Of a stretch of DNA of 50,232 nt, positions 9,793 through 19,829 are shown piece after piece; positions within the stretch are counted from its first letter, which is position 1; each line of letters begins with the position of its first letter. Below the pieces are notes generated by a model, which saw only the letters and a list, made by a program, of their open reading frames with translations, was not told where the DNA came from and did no database searches. A program made the position numbers and the translations under genes. Origin of the DNA: Candidatus Caldilinea saccharophila (GTDB lineage: Bacteria > Chloroflexota > Anaerolineae > Caldilineales > Caldilineaceae); the NCBI GenBank assembly GCA_016710365.1, contig JADJVW010000038.1:1-50232 (forward strand), read 5' to 3'.

Positions 9793-10970
9793 ATGAGCGC
9801 GCCTGCTGCGTATGCACCTCCCCGGCTGGTCTTTTGGAAAGCACGGCCGGTTGCAACCTGGCCTGCATCCACTGCCGGCGCATCACGGTGGCCGACCAAT
9901 TGCTGCCGCAAGACCTCACCACGGCTGAAGCTTTCAGCTTGATCGACCAGATCGCCGCTTTTGCCCGGCCGATCTTCGTGCTGTCGGGCGGCGAACCGCT
10001 CTTTCGCCCCGACATCTTCGAGATCGCCCGGCACGCTACCGACGCGGGGCTGATCGTGGCGCTGGCCACCAACGGCACGCTGATCGATGCCAATATCGCG
10101 CGCAAAATCAAAGCGAGTGGCATCCGCCGCGTCAGCGTCAGCTTTGATGGCGCCGACGCGGTCACGCACGACATTTTTCGCGGCCCAGGCGCCTTCGACA
10201 AGTCACTGGCCGGCATGAATTATCTGCGGGAAGTCGGCGTGCCCTATCAGATCAACACCACCGTGGCGCGCCACAATGTCCATCAGATGGATCAGACCCT
10301 GGCGCTTGCCAAGGGGCTGGAGGCGCACGCGCTGCACTTGTTCTTGCTGGTGCCGGTTGGTTGCGGCGTGGAAATTGCCCCTGACCAGCAAATCTCCGCC
10401 ACTGAATATGAAGCTGTCCTCAACTGGATGTACGACGCTGAGATGGCGGGCGGCATTGAGTTGAAGGCGACCTGTGCGCCACACTATTTCCGCATCGTGC
10501 GGCAACGCCAGGCCGAGGAACGCCGGCAGGGCCTCATTCGTGAGCGACCGGCCAGCCATCATCGCCAGCAGCACGCCGGCGGCAATGGCCATCCAAGCGG
10601 CCATCCCGGCGACGACCAGGCGCGCCACGCCATGAACGCCATGACCAAAGGCTGTCTTGCCGGCACAGGCGTCTGCTTTGTCAGTCACCGCGGCGAAGTC
10701 TTTCCGTGTGGCTACCTGCCGGTCGAAGCGGGCAATATCCGTCGCCAGCCCTTCCGCGAAATCTGGGAAGATTCGACGCTTTTCACCGAACTGCGCGACC
10801 CGAATCTGCTCGGCGGCAAATGTGGGCTGTGCGAATTCAAGGGCGTCTGCGGCGGCTGCCGCGCCCGCGCCTACGGCATGACGATGGAATACCTGGGCGA
10901 GGAGCCGTTCTGCACGTATGAACCACTTCCCATGCGCCGCGCTGGTGAAAATGTCGCCAACGCATACTGA
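9793..10970 (+). CDS. AhbD-like radical SAM/SPASM protein of the heme locus (frameshift near start)
   Basis: About 392 residues once a missing G near 9831 is restored, giving WESTAGCNLACIHC (Cys21, 25, 28 bind the SAM cluster). FVLSGGEPLFRPD is the GGEP motif. The C-terminal part has CGYLP and CGLCEFKGVCGGCRARAYG, the Cys pattern of heme-maturing radical SAM enzymes (AhbD/NirJ type). AhbD decarboxylates the two propionates of coproheme to give heme b. ATG 9793 has AGAAAGGA 10 nt upstream. It lies directly ahead of hemQ, whose product does the same chemistry with peroxide, so it may be an anaerobic alternative; another peptide- or porphyrin-modifying role is possible. A His/Gly/Gln-rich insert lies before CLAGTGVCF. 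Confidence 0.75.
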
Positions 10971-11026
10971 ATCAACTATAAAAACGATTGAACCTCAAAT
11001 CATCAAGCCAACCAACTGACGACCTC

Positions 11027-11761
11027 ATGACGCATCCATTCGCAACAACCGAAGGATTAGACATCAGCGAGCAAAGGCGCACCGCAGACGGCCAGATTGT
11101 GCGTCTTGACCGCCGGCTCTTTATGCAACTGTACGCTTTTGGCGCGTGCACCAATACCGCCGATCTCATTGCCTCGTTGCAGGAGCAGCCATTTGGCAGC
11201 GTGCTCTATGCCGACGCCAACGACCCCTTCGGCGTCGCGCTGCTGACCTTTACGGAAGATCCTAACTTCTTCGTGACCGACCTGCGCGCTTATCTCCAGC
11301 TTCCGCCCTTCGCAGCGCTACAGCCCAAGCCAGAATACACCATGCTGGGCCGCACCTACGCACTGGGCCATGAGGATAATCTGGAACACGCGCTGATTAC
11401 ACGGCCGCGCAATAAGGTGTGCGACCCGGCCATGCCGTGGGCGATCTGGTATCCGCTGCGTCGCGCCGGCTCTTTCGAGCAACTGTCAGCCCAGGAACAG
11501 CGCACGATCCTGATGGAGCACGGCGGCATCGGCCACGCCTACGGGCGCGCCGGCTACGGCACGGACATCCGCCTCGCCTGCCACGGGCTGGACAAGCACG
11601 ACAACGACTTCGTGGTCGGGCTGCTCGGGCCGGAGCTGTACCCGCTCTCGTCGATCGTGCAGCGGATGCGCAAGACCAAGCAAACTTCCCTGCACCTGGA
11701 ACAGCTTGGCCCATTTTTTATTGGCAAGGCGATCTGGCAGAACCAAGGAACTTTAACATGA
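11027..11761 (+). CDS. hemQ: Coproheme decarboxylase, chlorite dismutase family (HemQ/ChdC)
   Basis: 244 residues from ATG 11027; a TTG 13 codons upstream is also possible. The family converts coproheme III to heme b by two oxidative decarboxylations, the last step of the coproporphyrin-dependent pathway. Visible are WYPLRR (Tyr142, aligning with the radical-forming Tyr of HemQ), the proximal heme ligand in EHGGIGHAYG (His165), the GLDKHDNDFVVGL segment and the C-terminal LGPFFIGKA. Its location beside hemH favours HemQ over a true chlorite dismutase. The TGA overlaps the ATG of hemH (ATGA), so translation is probably coupled. Confidence 0.88.
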   Translation: MTHPFATTEGLDISEQRRTADGQIVRLDRRLFMQLYAFGACTNTADLIASLQEQPFGSVLYADANDPFGVALLTFTEDPNFFVTDLRAYLQLPPFAALQPKPEYTMLGRTYALGHEDNLEHALITRPRNKVCDPAMPWAIWYPLRRAGSFEQLSAQEQRTILMEHGGIGHAYGRAGYGTDIRLACHGLDKHDNDFVVGLLGPELYPLSSIVQRMRKTKQTSLHLEQLGPFFIGKAIWQNQGTLT

Positions 11762-12678
11762 AAGATGCCGTTTTGCTGCTGGCCTACGGCGGCCCGGACT
11801 CGCTCGACGACATCCCCGCCTATCTGCTTGACATCCGCGGCGGCCGCGCCACGCCACAGGCGCTGATCGACGAGATCAGCCATCGCTACGCGGCGATCGG
11901 CGGCTGCTCGCCGCTGCTGCGCATCACGCGCAGCGTCGCCGCCCAATTGCAGGAGCGCATCGCCGCGCCCGTCTATGTCGGGATGCGCCATTGGACGCCG
12001 TGGATCAAGGATGCGGTCGCACAGATGGCCGCCGACGGCGTGACGCGCGCCACGGTGATCTGCATGGCGCCGCACTACAGCAGCCTGAGCATCGGCGCCT
12101 ATCGCAAACGGCTCGATGAGGCGTTGGCGCAGCTTGACCGGTCCCTCGAAATCACTTTTGTGGAGAGCTGGCACACGCAGCCGGACTATCTCAACGCAGT
12201 CGCGGCCAATGTGCGCGCCACGCTGGAGCGCTATCCCGCCGAAGCGCGCGCCGACGTGCTCACCATTTTTACAGCGCACAGCCTGCCAGAGTCCATCCTG
12301 GCGCGCGGGGAGCCGTATGACCGTCAGTTGCGCGAGACGGCAACGCTGCTTGCCGAGAAGTTGGCGCTGCCCGCCGACCGCTGGACCTTTTCCTACCAGA
12401 GCGCGGCCAAGACCGGCGTGCCCTGGCTTGGCCCGCAGATCGAGGACTTTATCGTCGAGTTGGCGCAACGCGGACGCAAGAAGCTCGTCGTGGCGCCGAT
12501 CGGCTTCATCGCCGACCATGTTGAGGTGCTCTACGACATCGACGTCGGCGTGCAGCAGATTGCCCAGGCGCATGGGGTGCGCGTCGAACGCCCGCTGATG
12601 CTCAACGACAGCCCGGCGATGGTGACGATCCTGGCCGCGCTGGCAACAGAGGCGCTTCGAACAAACGCGCCGGTTTGA
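11758..12678 (+). CDS. hemH: Ferrochelatase (coproporphyrin ferrochelatase)
   Basis: 306 residues, starting at the ATG overlapping the hemQ stop, with AAGGA at 11745-11749 eight nt upstream. It inserts Fe(II) into the porphyrin ring; with HemQ and no hemN/hemF in the locus, coproporphyrin III is the likely substrate (CpfC role). Catalytic His174 lies in FTAHSLPES and the conserved Glu256 in ADHVEVLYD. GMRHWTPWIKDAV is the usual porphyrin-binding segment. The length matches the short bacterial enzymes; no C-terminal membrane segment or Fe-S Cys cluster is present, which suggests a soluble monomer. hemA follows after 42 nt. Confidence 0.93.
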   Translation: MKDAVLLLAYGGPDSLDDIPAYLLDIRGGRATPQALIDEISHRYAAIGGCSPLLRITRSVAAQLQERIAAPVYVGMRHWTPWIKDAVAQMAADGVTRATVICMAPHYSSLSIGAYRKRLDEALAQLDRSLEITFVESWHTQPDYLNAVAANVRATLERYPAEARADVLTIFTAHSLPESILARGEPYDRQLRETATLLAEKLALPADRWTFSYQSAAKTGVPWLGPQIEDFIVELAQRGRKKLVVAPIGFIADHVEVLYDIDVGVQQIAQAHGVRVERPLMLNDSPAMVTILAALATEALRTNAPV

Positions 12679-12720
12679 AAAGTAAGCGGCCATTTGCAAG
12701 ACTTTTTGGAGGATGCAGAG

Positions 12721-14149
12721 ATGCCAAGCGTAAAGAAGCAGACGCCAGCCATCCTGCTTGTTGGGCTGAACCATCGGACGACGCCGATTGCAGTGCGCGA
12801 GCAGCTAGCGCTCGGCGCGTGCAAGTTGCCGATGGTGGCTGAAGATTTACATGCAGTCGGCGCGCCGCTGGGCGCGGTGCAGGAAGTGGTGATCCTCTCC
12901 ACCTGCAATCGGCTGGAAATTTACGCAACCAGCGGCGCTCCAGCAGAGGGGATAAGGCTCATCGGCGAGAAGCTCGCACGCCAGCGCAACGTCCCCTTTG
13001 CAGACCTTGCGCATTATTTCTATACCAAGACGGACTATCAGGCCATCGACCATCTCATGCGCGTCGCCTCGGGGCTGGATTCGCTGATTCTTGGCGAAGC
13101 GCAGATCTTGGGACAGGTGGCGACAGCCTTTGCCGCTGCCCAGGCCAATGGATCGAGCGGCCCGATCCCTTTCACAGCTTTTCAGTCGCGCGCTGCACTG
13201 CGGCAAGCGCGCCCGCACTGAGACCCCGATCGGCAGCTACACCACCTCAGTCAGCCACGCGGCCGTGCGGCTGGCCGAAGCCGGGCTGGGCGACCTGCGC
13301 AACCGGCGCGCCTTGATCATTGGCGCGGGCGAGATGGCGGAGTTGGCGGCAACTGCCCTGCAACAGCACAACGTGGATTCGCTGATCTTTATCAATCGCA
13401 CGGCCGCGCGCGCCGAACAATTGGCGATGACCTTCGGCGCGCGCGCCGTGGACTGGTCGCGGCTCGATGAGGCGCTGACTACCGCCGACCTGGTCATCAG
13501 CGCCACGGGCGCGCCCCATGTGATGCTCTCCGCGCAGCAGGTGGCGCACGCCATGCACCGGCGCGGCGGCCGGCCGCTCTTGCTGATCGACATTGCCCTG
13601 CCGCGCGACATCGACTGCGCCGTCGATGATCTGCCTGGCGTGACGCGCTACGACATCGACCACCTGCGTGACAGCATCGATGCCAACTTAGCCCGACGCG
13701 AGGCGGCCATTCCCCAAGTCGAGGCGATCATCACGGCCGAAGCCGAGGCCGTAGTCGGCTGGTGCAGCGGGCGGGAAGTGTTGCCCACTGTGATCGAGCT
13801 CCGCCGTCGCGCCGAAGCCATTGCCCGCCAGGAAGTCGAGCGCACCTTGCACCGCTTGCTTCATCAGGCGCCCAATCACGCGCGCATTGGCCACGAGGTG
13901 GAGCAATTGGCGGATCGCATCGTTGCCAAGTTGTTGCACGAGCCAACCGTGCGGCTCAAAGCGTACGCGGCCAGCGGCGACGGCGCCGCCTACGCGCAGA
14001 CGCTGGGCGAACTCTTTGCGTTGGCGTCAGACGCAGCGCCGCACGCGGAGGAGAACGCGTTGTCCATTGTCACACCCAAGCCAGCGCGCCAACTTTGCGC
14101 CCAGTACCCCTTGGTGGCGTATCAGAACGGAGCCTATTCGCATGAATGA
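12721..14149 (+). CDS. hemA: Glutamyl-tRNA reductase (one frameshift)
   Basis: About 475 residues after repair. It reduces Glu-tRNA(Glu) to glutamate-1-semialdehyde with NADPH, the first step of the C5 route to heme. Nucleophile Cys62 lies in LSTCNRLEIY; LGEAQILGQV and the NADPH loop IGAGEMAELA are present, with a C-terminal dimerisation helix region. A start at ATG 12721 is supported by GGAGGA (12708-12713). The frame breaks at about 13169: one C too many in CCC turns GPILSQLFSRAL-GKRARTET out of frame. The C-terminal extension beyond the helical domain is somewhat long for the family. The stop overlaps the hemC start by 8 nt. Confidence 0.9.
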
Positions 14150-15101
14150 ACGCGCCTCTGTAGCGCACACGGTGGACGCGCCTGCCTTGCGCCTCGGCAC
14201 GCGCGGTTCGGCGCTGGCGCGCTGGCAGACCGACTACATCGCCGGCTTGCTGGCCGCGGCGTGGCCTGACCTTGTCACCGAGGTGGAAATCCTCCATACG
14301 CAGGGCGACCGCATCCTCGACAAGCCGCTGCCGCTGATCGGCGGCAAAGGACTCTTCACGGCTGAACTTGAAGCAGCGCTGCACAGGGGCGCCATCGACC
14401 TGGCGGTGCACAGCCTCAAGGATCTGCCCACGGAACAGCCGCCGGGTCTTATGCTTGGCGCCATCCCTGCGCGCGCCGCTGTGCACGATGTCGCCATCAG
14501 CCGCAGCGGGCTGACGCTGGCGCAGCTTCCCCGCGGCGCCGTCGTCGGGACAAGCAGCCGTCGCCGCGCCGCCCAATTGCTGCACGCCTATCCACACCTG
14601 CGCACCGCCGACATCCGCGGCAATATCGACACGCGCATCAAAAAAGCGCTCGACCCCGACGGCCCTTATGACGCAATTTTATTGGCGCTGGCCGGTGTGG
14701 CGCGGTTGGGGCACCGGGAGGTCGTGACCGAAGTTCTGCCGCTGGACATCATGCTGCCTGCGCCGGGACAAGGCGCACTGGCCGTGCAATGTCGCGCCGA
14801 CGTGGCTGTGCTGCATCTGCTGGCGCCGCTGGACGACGCGGCGACGCGCGCGGCCGTCACCGCCGAGCGCGCCTTTTTGCGCGGGTTGGGCGGTGGATGT
14901 TCGACGCCGGTGGCCGCTTATGCTGAGATCTACCCGCAGGGTCTGCATTTGCGCGGGCGCGTGGCCGCGCGCGACGGCGCCCATTTCATCGACGTGACAG
15001 GATATGCCGCGCTGGAAGCTGCCGACGAACTCGGCGCGTCGCTTGCAGCGCAGGCGCTGTCGCAAGGAGCGCGCCAATGGCTGGCAGAGGATGCGGCATG
15101 A
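14142..15101 (+). CDS. hemC: Hydroxymethylbilane synthase (porphobilinogen deaminase)
   Basis: 319 residues. It condenses four porphobilinogen molecules into hydroxymethylbilane on a covalent dipyrromethane cofactor. The cofactor attaches to Cys253 in LGGGCSTPVAA. Other signatures are LGTRGSALARWQT at the N-terminus, the substrate-binding HSLKDLPT and TSSRRRAAQL. ATG 14142 has GGAG nine nt upstream and overlaps the end of hemA; the stop overlaps the hemD start (ATGA). These overlaps indicate one translationally coupled message hemQ-hemH-hemA-hemC-hemD-hemB. Confidence 0.94.
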   Translation: MNERASVAHTVDAPALRLGTRGSALARWQTDYIAGLLAAAWPDLVTEVEILHTQGDRILDKPLPLIGGKGLFTAELEAALHRGAIDLAVHSLKDLPTEQPPGLMLGAIPARAAVHDVAISRSGLTLAQLPRGAVVGTSSRRRAAQLLHAYPHLRTADIRGNIDTRIKKALDPDGPYDAILLALAGVARLGHREVVTEVLPLDIMLPAPGQGALAVQCRADVAVLHLLAPLDDAATRAAVTAERAFLRGLGGGCSTPVAAYAEIYPQGLHLRGRVAARDGAHFIDVTGYAALEAADELGASLAAQALSQGARQWLAEDAA

Positions 15102-15934
15102 CTGTCTGCTCCACCGCGCATCTCTCCGAGCATCCGCTTCAGGGCCGGCGCATCGTCGTCACCCAGGCCGCGCTACAGGCGCCTGAACTTGCCGATCTGC
15201 TGCGCGCGAGCGGCGCGGCGCCGCTGCTCTATCCTTGCATCGACATCCGGCCGCCGGACGACCCTGCCACACTCGACCAGGCGCTTGCCCTGGCGACGCA
15301 AAGCGGCTTCGACTGGCTCGTGCTGACCAGCACCAACGCCGTCTGCGTCGTGGCGCAGCGTTTGGCCACGCTTGGATTAACGCCGCAACATCTTGCCGGA
15401 ATGCGCGTCGCCACTGTGGGCGCATCCACCGCGGCCGCGGTGCAGGAGCAGCTTGGCCTGGCGGTGACGTTGACGCCGGAAGCAGCAGTTGCCGAAGCAT
15501 TGGCCGATCTCCTGGTGCGGGAGCTTCATCCTGGCGATCGCGTCTTGTTGCCCCAAGCCGTGCTGGCTCGCCCTGTGCTCGCCAACCGGCTTGCCGCTGC
15601 CGGCGTAGTCGTCACCCAAGTTGTGGCCTATGACACCGTGCGCGGCAGCGGCGGCGGCGCCGACCTGCCCAACTTGCTGGCGCAGCGCGCGGTGGATGCC
15701 GTCACACTTGCCAGTTCTTCGGCTTTTCGCTTTCTGCTCGAACGGCTGACGCTGGAGGGCAGCGATCCGGCGCTGCTGCACGGCCTCTGTCTGGCGTGTA
15801 TCGGGCCGGTTACAGCGCGCACGGTGGAAGAAGCGGGCTTTTGTGCGACGGTTGTCGCGGCTGAGCAAAGCCTGGTAGGAATGATCGCTGTACTTGCACG
15901 TCATTTTCAAACTCGACCGGAGGGTGTTCCGTGA
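15098..15934 (+). CDS. hemD: Uroporphyrinogen-III synthase
   Basis: 278 residues from the ATG overlapping the hemC stop; a longer frame opens upstream inside hemC but is less likely. The enzyme cyclises hydroxymethylbilane with inversion of ring D. The family is poorly conserved. Recognisable features are the two-lobed layout, LVLTSTNAVCVVAQRL in the first lobe, the GDRVLLPQA hinge segment, and VDAVTLASSSAFRFL with CIGPVTARTVEEAGF in the second. Position between hemC and hemB makes the call firm. The stop overlaps the GTG start of hemB. Confidence 0.88.
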   Translation: MTVCSTAHLSEHPLQGRRIVVTQAALQAPELADLLRASGAAPLLYPCIDIRPPDDPATLDQALALATQSGFDWLVLTSTNAVCVVAQRLATLGLTPQHLAGMRVATVGASTAAAVQEQLGLAVTLTPEAAVAEALADLLVRELHPGDRVLLPQAVLARPVLANRLAAAGVVVTQVVAYDTVRGSGGGADLPNLLAQRAVDAVTLASSSAFRFLLERLTLEGSDPALLHGLCLACIGPVTARTVEEAGFCATVVAAEQSLVGMIAVLARHFQTRPEGVP

Positions 15935-17007
15935 TAGTAACTGACTCACCAAAAGTAAATGGCAATGGCATCGCGCCAAACATGAGCGTGGCTGCCAGCC
16001 CTGCTGTGCTGCGCCCGCGGCGGTTGCGCCTCAACCCGACGCTGCGCCGCATGGTGCGCGAGACGACGCTGACGCCGGCCGATTTTATCCTGCCGCTCTT
16101 CGTGCGCTATGGTCGTGTTCAACGCGCGCCGATCAGTTCGATGCCCGGCCAGTTTCAGCTAACGGTCGATCAACTAGCCGCTGAGGCGTGCGAGATCGCC
16201 GATCTGGGCATTCCCGCCGTGATCCTCTTTGGCATTCCCGCGGAGAAAGACGCGGCCGGCAGCGACAACTACAACCCAGACGGCATCGTGCCACAGGCGA
16301 TCCGCGCCATCAAAGACGCCGCGCCGGAGCTGATCGTCATCTCCGACATGTGCTTCTGCGAATACACCGACCACGGCCACTGCGGGCTGATCAACCGGCC
16401 GGGGGAGGCGCATTACCACGCGCATCTGCCCGAAGGCTACCTGCTCAACGACCCGACGCGCGATCTGCTGGCGCGTGCGTCCGCGGTGCACGCACAGGCC
16501 GGCGCCGACATCATCGCGCCGTCTGGCATGGTCGATGGCATGGTGGCCGCGATCCGCGCCGGGCTGGACGGGGAAGGTTTCGAGCACGTGTCGATCATGA
16601 GCTATGCGGTCAAATCTGCCAGCGGTTTTTATGGCCCATTCCGCGAGGCAGCCGAAAGCCCGCCTGCCTTTGGCGACCGCAGCCAATATCAGATGGACCC
16701 GGCCAATCGCCGCGAGGCGCTCAAGGAAGCCGCGCTCGACGTGGCCGAGGGCGCCGATCTGCTGATCGTCAAGCCGGCGCTGCCCTACCTCGACATTCTG
16801 GCCGCGCTGCGCGAACGCCACCGGCTGCCGCTGGCCGCCTATCAAGTCAGCGGCGAGTACGCTATGCTGCACGCGGCCGCGGCCAACGGCTGGATCGACC
16901 TGCGCCGTTGCGCGCTGGAGAGCCTGATCAGCATCAAGCGCGCGGGCGCGGATATGATTTTGACCTACTTTGCCAAAGATGCGGCGCGGTGGGTTTTGGA
17001 AGGGTAA
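15931..17007 (+). CDS. hemB: Delta-aminolevulinic acid dehydratase (porphobilinogen synthase)
   Basis: 358 residues from GTG 15931, which has CGGAGGG upstream and overlaps the hemD stop. It joins two aminolevulinate molecules to porphobilinogen. The zinc-type Cys triad is present (Cys141, Cys143, Cys151 in DMCFCEYTDHGHC), so it should be the Zn-dependent form. Schiff-base lysines are Lys228 (SYAVKSASGFYGPF) and Lys281 (LIVKPALPYLD). The first about 28 residues precede the usual start of homology. The following junction carries the repeat at 17018-17090. Confidence 0.95.
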   Translation: MIVTDSPKVNGNGIAPNMSVAASPAVLRPRRLRLNPTLRRMVRETTLTPADFILPLFVRYGRVQRAPISSMPGQFQLTVDQLAAEACEIADLGIPAVILFGIPAEKDAAGSDNYNPDGIVPQAIRAIKDAAPELIVISDMCFCEYTDHGHCGLINRPGEAHYHAHLPEGYLLNDPTRDLLARASAVHAQAGADIIAPSGMVDGMVAAIRAGLDGEGFEHVSIMSYAVKSASGFYGPFREAAESPPAFGDRSQYQMDPANRREALKEAALDVAEGADLLIVKPALPYLDILAALRERHRLPLAAYQVSGEYAMLHAAAANGWIDLRRCALESLISIKRAGADMILTYFAKDAARWVLEG

Positions 17008-17017
17008 AAAGTTGTCA

Positions 17018-17090
17018 TACGTAATTCGTAATGCGTAATGCGTAAAGATCTGGCTCCATCACGCATCACGCATTACGCATCATTCATCAC
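17018..17090 (+). repeat. Heptamer-based hairpin between hemB and hemE
   Basis: Left arm (17018-17045) contains AATTCGT, AATGCGT, AATGCGT in tandem; right arm (17061-17090) contains ACGCATC, ACGCATT, ACGCATC. The arms are largely complementary, forming a long imperfect hairpin in RNA. The unit length is 7 nt. Confidence 0.85.
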
Positions 17091-17102
17091 TGAAAGCGAC
17101 CC

Positions 17103-18200
17103 ATGCCAGAAACCAATCTCAATTACCCGATCCCCCACTCGCAAACGTCCACGCGCCCGCAGCGCTTTCTCGCCGCGTGCCGCCGTCAACCGGTCGACGC
17201 CACGCCGGTCTGGCTGATGCGCCAGGCCGGGCGCTACATGGTCGAGTATCGCACGCTGCGCCAACGCTACACGATCCTGGAGATCATCAAGACGCCGGAG
17301 CTGGCCTGCGCAGTGACGATGCAGCCGATCGACGCCTTCGACCTCGACGCCGCGATCATCTTTGCCGACATCCTGCCGCCGCTCGAAGGGATGGGCCTCA
17401 GCCTGGAGTTCGTCAAGGGCGAGGGGCCGCTGATCCACAACCCGGTGCGCACGCCGGCCGATGTTGCGGCGTTGACAGTGCGCCCGCCGCAGGAAACGCT
17501 TTGGTTTACGCTGGACGCGATCGGGCTGGCGCGCAAAGAGCTGGACAATCGTGGGCTGCCGCTGATCGGCTTCAGCGGCGCACCCTTCACGCTGGCCGCC
17601 TATGCGGTCGAAGGCGGCGGCAGCAAGAACCACGTGCGCGTCAAGAGCCTGATGATGTCCGACCCGGCCGCGTGGCGCCAACTGATGGAGAAGCTCAGCC
17701 AGGTGGTGGGCGACTATCTGCTGGCGCAGGCGCAGGCCGGCGCGCAGGTGCTGCAAGTTTTCGACTCGTGGGTGGGTCAGCTCAGCCCGGACGACTACCG
17801 CACGCACGTGCTGCCCTACAGCCGCCGCGCCATCGAGATCGCGCGTGCGGCCGGCGTGCCGATCATCCACTTTGGCACCGACACCGCGGGGCTGCTGCCG
17901 CTGATCCGTGAGGCGGGCGGCGATGTAATCGGCGTGGACTGGCGCATCGACCTCGACGCGGCGTGGCGGCTGCTGGGCGAGGACGTGGCCGTGCAGGGCA
18001 ATCTTGACCCGGTGGCGCTCTTTGCGCCGTGGGAAGAGTTGCGCTCGCGCATCGAGCAGGTGCTTGATCGAGCGCACGCCGTGGGCCGGGCCGGCCACAT
18101 CTTCAACCTCGGCCACGGCATCCTGCCGCAGACGCCGGTGGAGAATGTGCGGCGGCTGGTGGAGTTTGTGCATGAGTATAGCCAGAGATTAAGAGATTAG
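17103..18200 (+). CDS. hemE: Uroporphyrinogen decarboxylase
   Basis: 365 residues. It decarboxylates the four acetate side chains of uroporphyrinogen III to give coproporphyrinogen III. Signatures are PVWLMRQAGRYMVEY near residues 36-50 with the active-site arginine, the catalytic Asp region DAAIIFADIL, and GFSGAPFTLAAYAVEGGG. The length is normal. The last codons (AGA TTA AGA GAT TAG) lie inside the GAGATTAG repeat that continues downstream, so the C-terminal QRLRD is repeat-derived. Confidence 0.95.
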   Translation: MPETNLNYPIPHSQTSTRPQRFLAACRRQPVDATPVWLMRQAGRYMVEYRTLRQRYTILEIIKTPELACAVTMQPIDAFDLDAAIIFADILPPLEGMGLSLEFVKGEGPLIHNPVRTPADVAALTVRPPQETLWFTLDAIGLARKELDNRGLPLIGFSGAPFTLAAYAVEGGGSKNHVRVKSLMMSDPAAWRQLMEKLSQVVGDYLLAQAQAGAQVLQVFDSWVGQLSPDDYRTHVLPYSRRAIEIARAAGVPIIHFGTDTAGLLPLIREAGGDVIGVDWRIDLDAAWRLLGEDVAVQGNLDPVALFAPWEELRSRIEQVLDRAHAVGRAGHIFNLGHGILPQTPVENVRRLVEFVHEYSQRLRD

Positions 18201-18437
18201 GAGATTGGAGATTGGAGATTGGGTTTGATGAGGACAGGGGTCTCCGTTGCGCAATCGCTTAGAGATTGTTTGAAAAGTAACCACGAAGACGCGAAGTACG
18301 CTAAGCGGCACAAAGAAGCACCTGGAAGCCGTCTCTGCGATTCTCCTCTTCGTGCCCCTTTGCGCCCCTTGTGGCTTCGTGGTGGGGCTTTTCAAACAGT
18401 TTCTTAATCGCTCAATCTTCAGTCTCAAGTCTCAAAT
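18184..18437 (+). repeat. Composite intercistronic repeat between hemE and hemL
   Basis: Two nested parts. The outer part has AGATTGG in tandem (18202-18222, preceded by AGAGATTAAGAGATTAG covering the hemE stop), with roughly complementary TTAATC/CTCAATC units at 18404-18437. The inner part is an imperfect hairpin: ATTGTTTGAAAAG (18265-18277) pairs with CTTTTCAAACAGT (18388-18400), and CCACGAAG-rich sequence pairs with CTTCGTGG-rich sequence. No gene is seen in this 252-base gap. Confidence 0.8.
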
Positions 18438-18452
18438 TTTTACAAAGCGAGT

Positions 18453-19737
<1,285 letters not shown>

Positions 19738-19755
<18 letters not shown>

Positions 19756-19822
19756 AGCTGGGTCTGGCTAAGAGATATAGGTGTACCATTAGCCAATCTC
19801 TTAACCTCCCATCTCCTCTAGG
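19738..19822 (+). repeat. GAGATTAG hairpin repeat between hemL and hemY
   Basis: AAGAGATTAGGAGATTAG covers the hemL stop. It is followed by an inner stem (TGGCTAA/TTAGCCA) and then by AATCTCTTAACCTCC and ATCTCCTC, which are complementary to the first arm. The purine-rich arm comes first in the transcript. Confidence 0.8.
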
Positions 19823-19829
19823 ATAAACT

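Noticed and set aside
11027..11761. True chlorite dismutase function for the HemQ-family protein
   Set aside because: It is embedded among heme biosynthesis genes and overlaps hemH; no perchlorate reduction genes are present.
11554..12774. 406-codon minus-strand frame across hemH
   Set aside because: Antisense of a clear ferrochelatase gene in high-GC DNA; composition is His/Arg-rich and matches no family.
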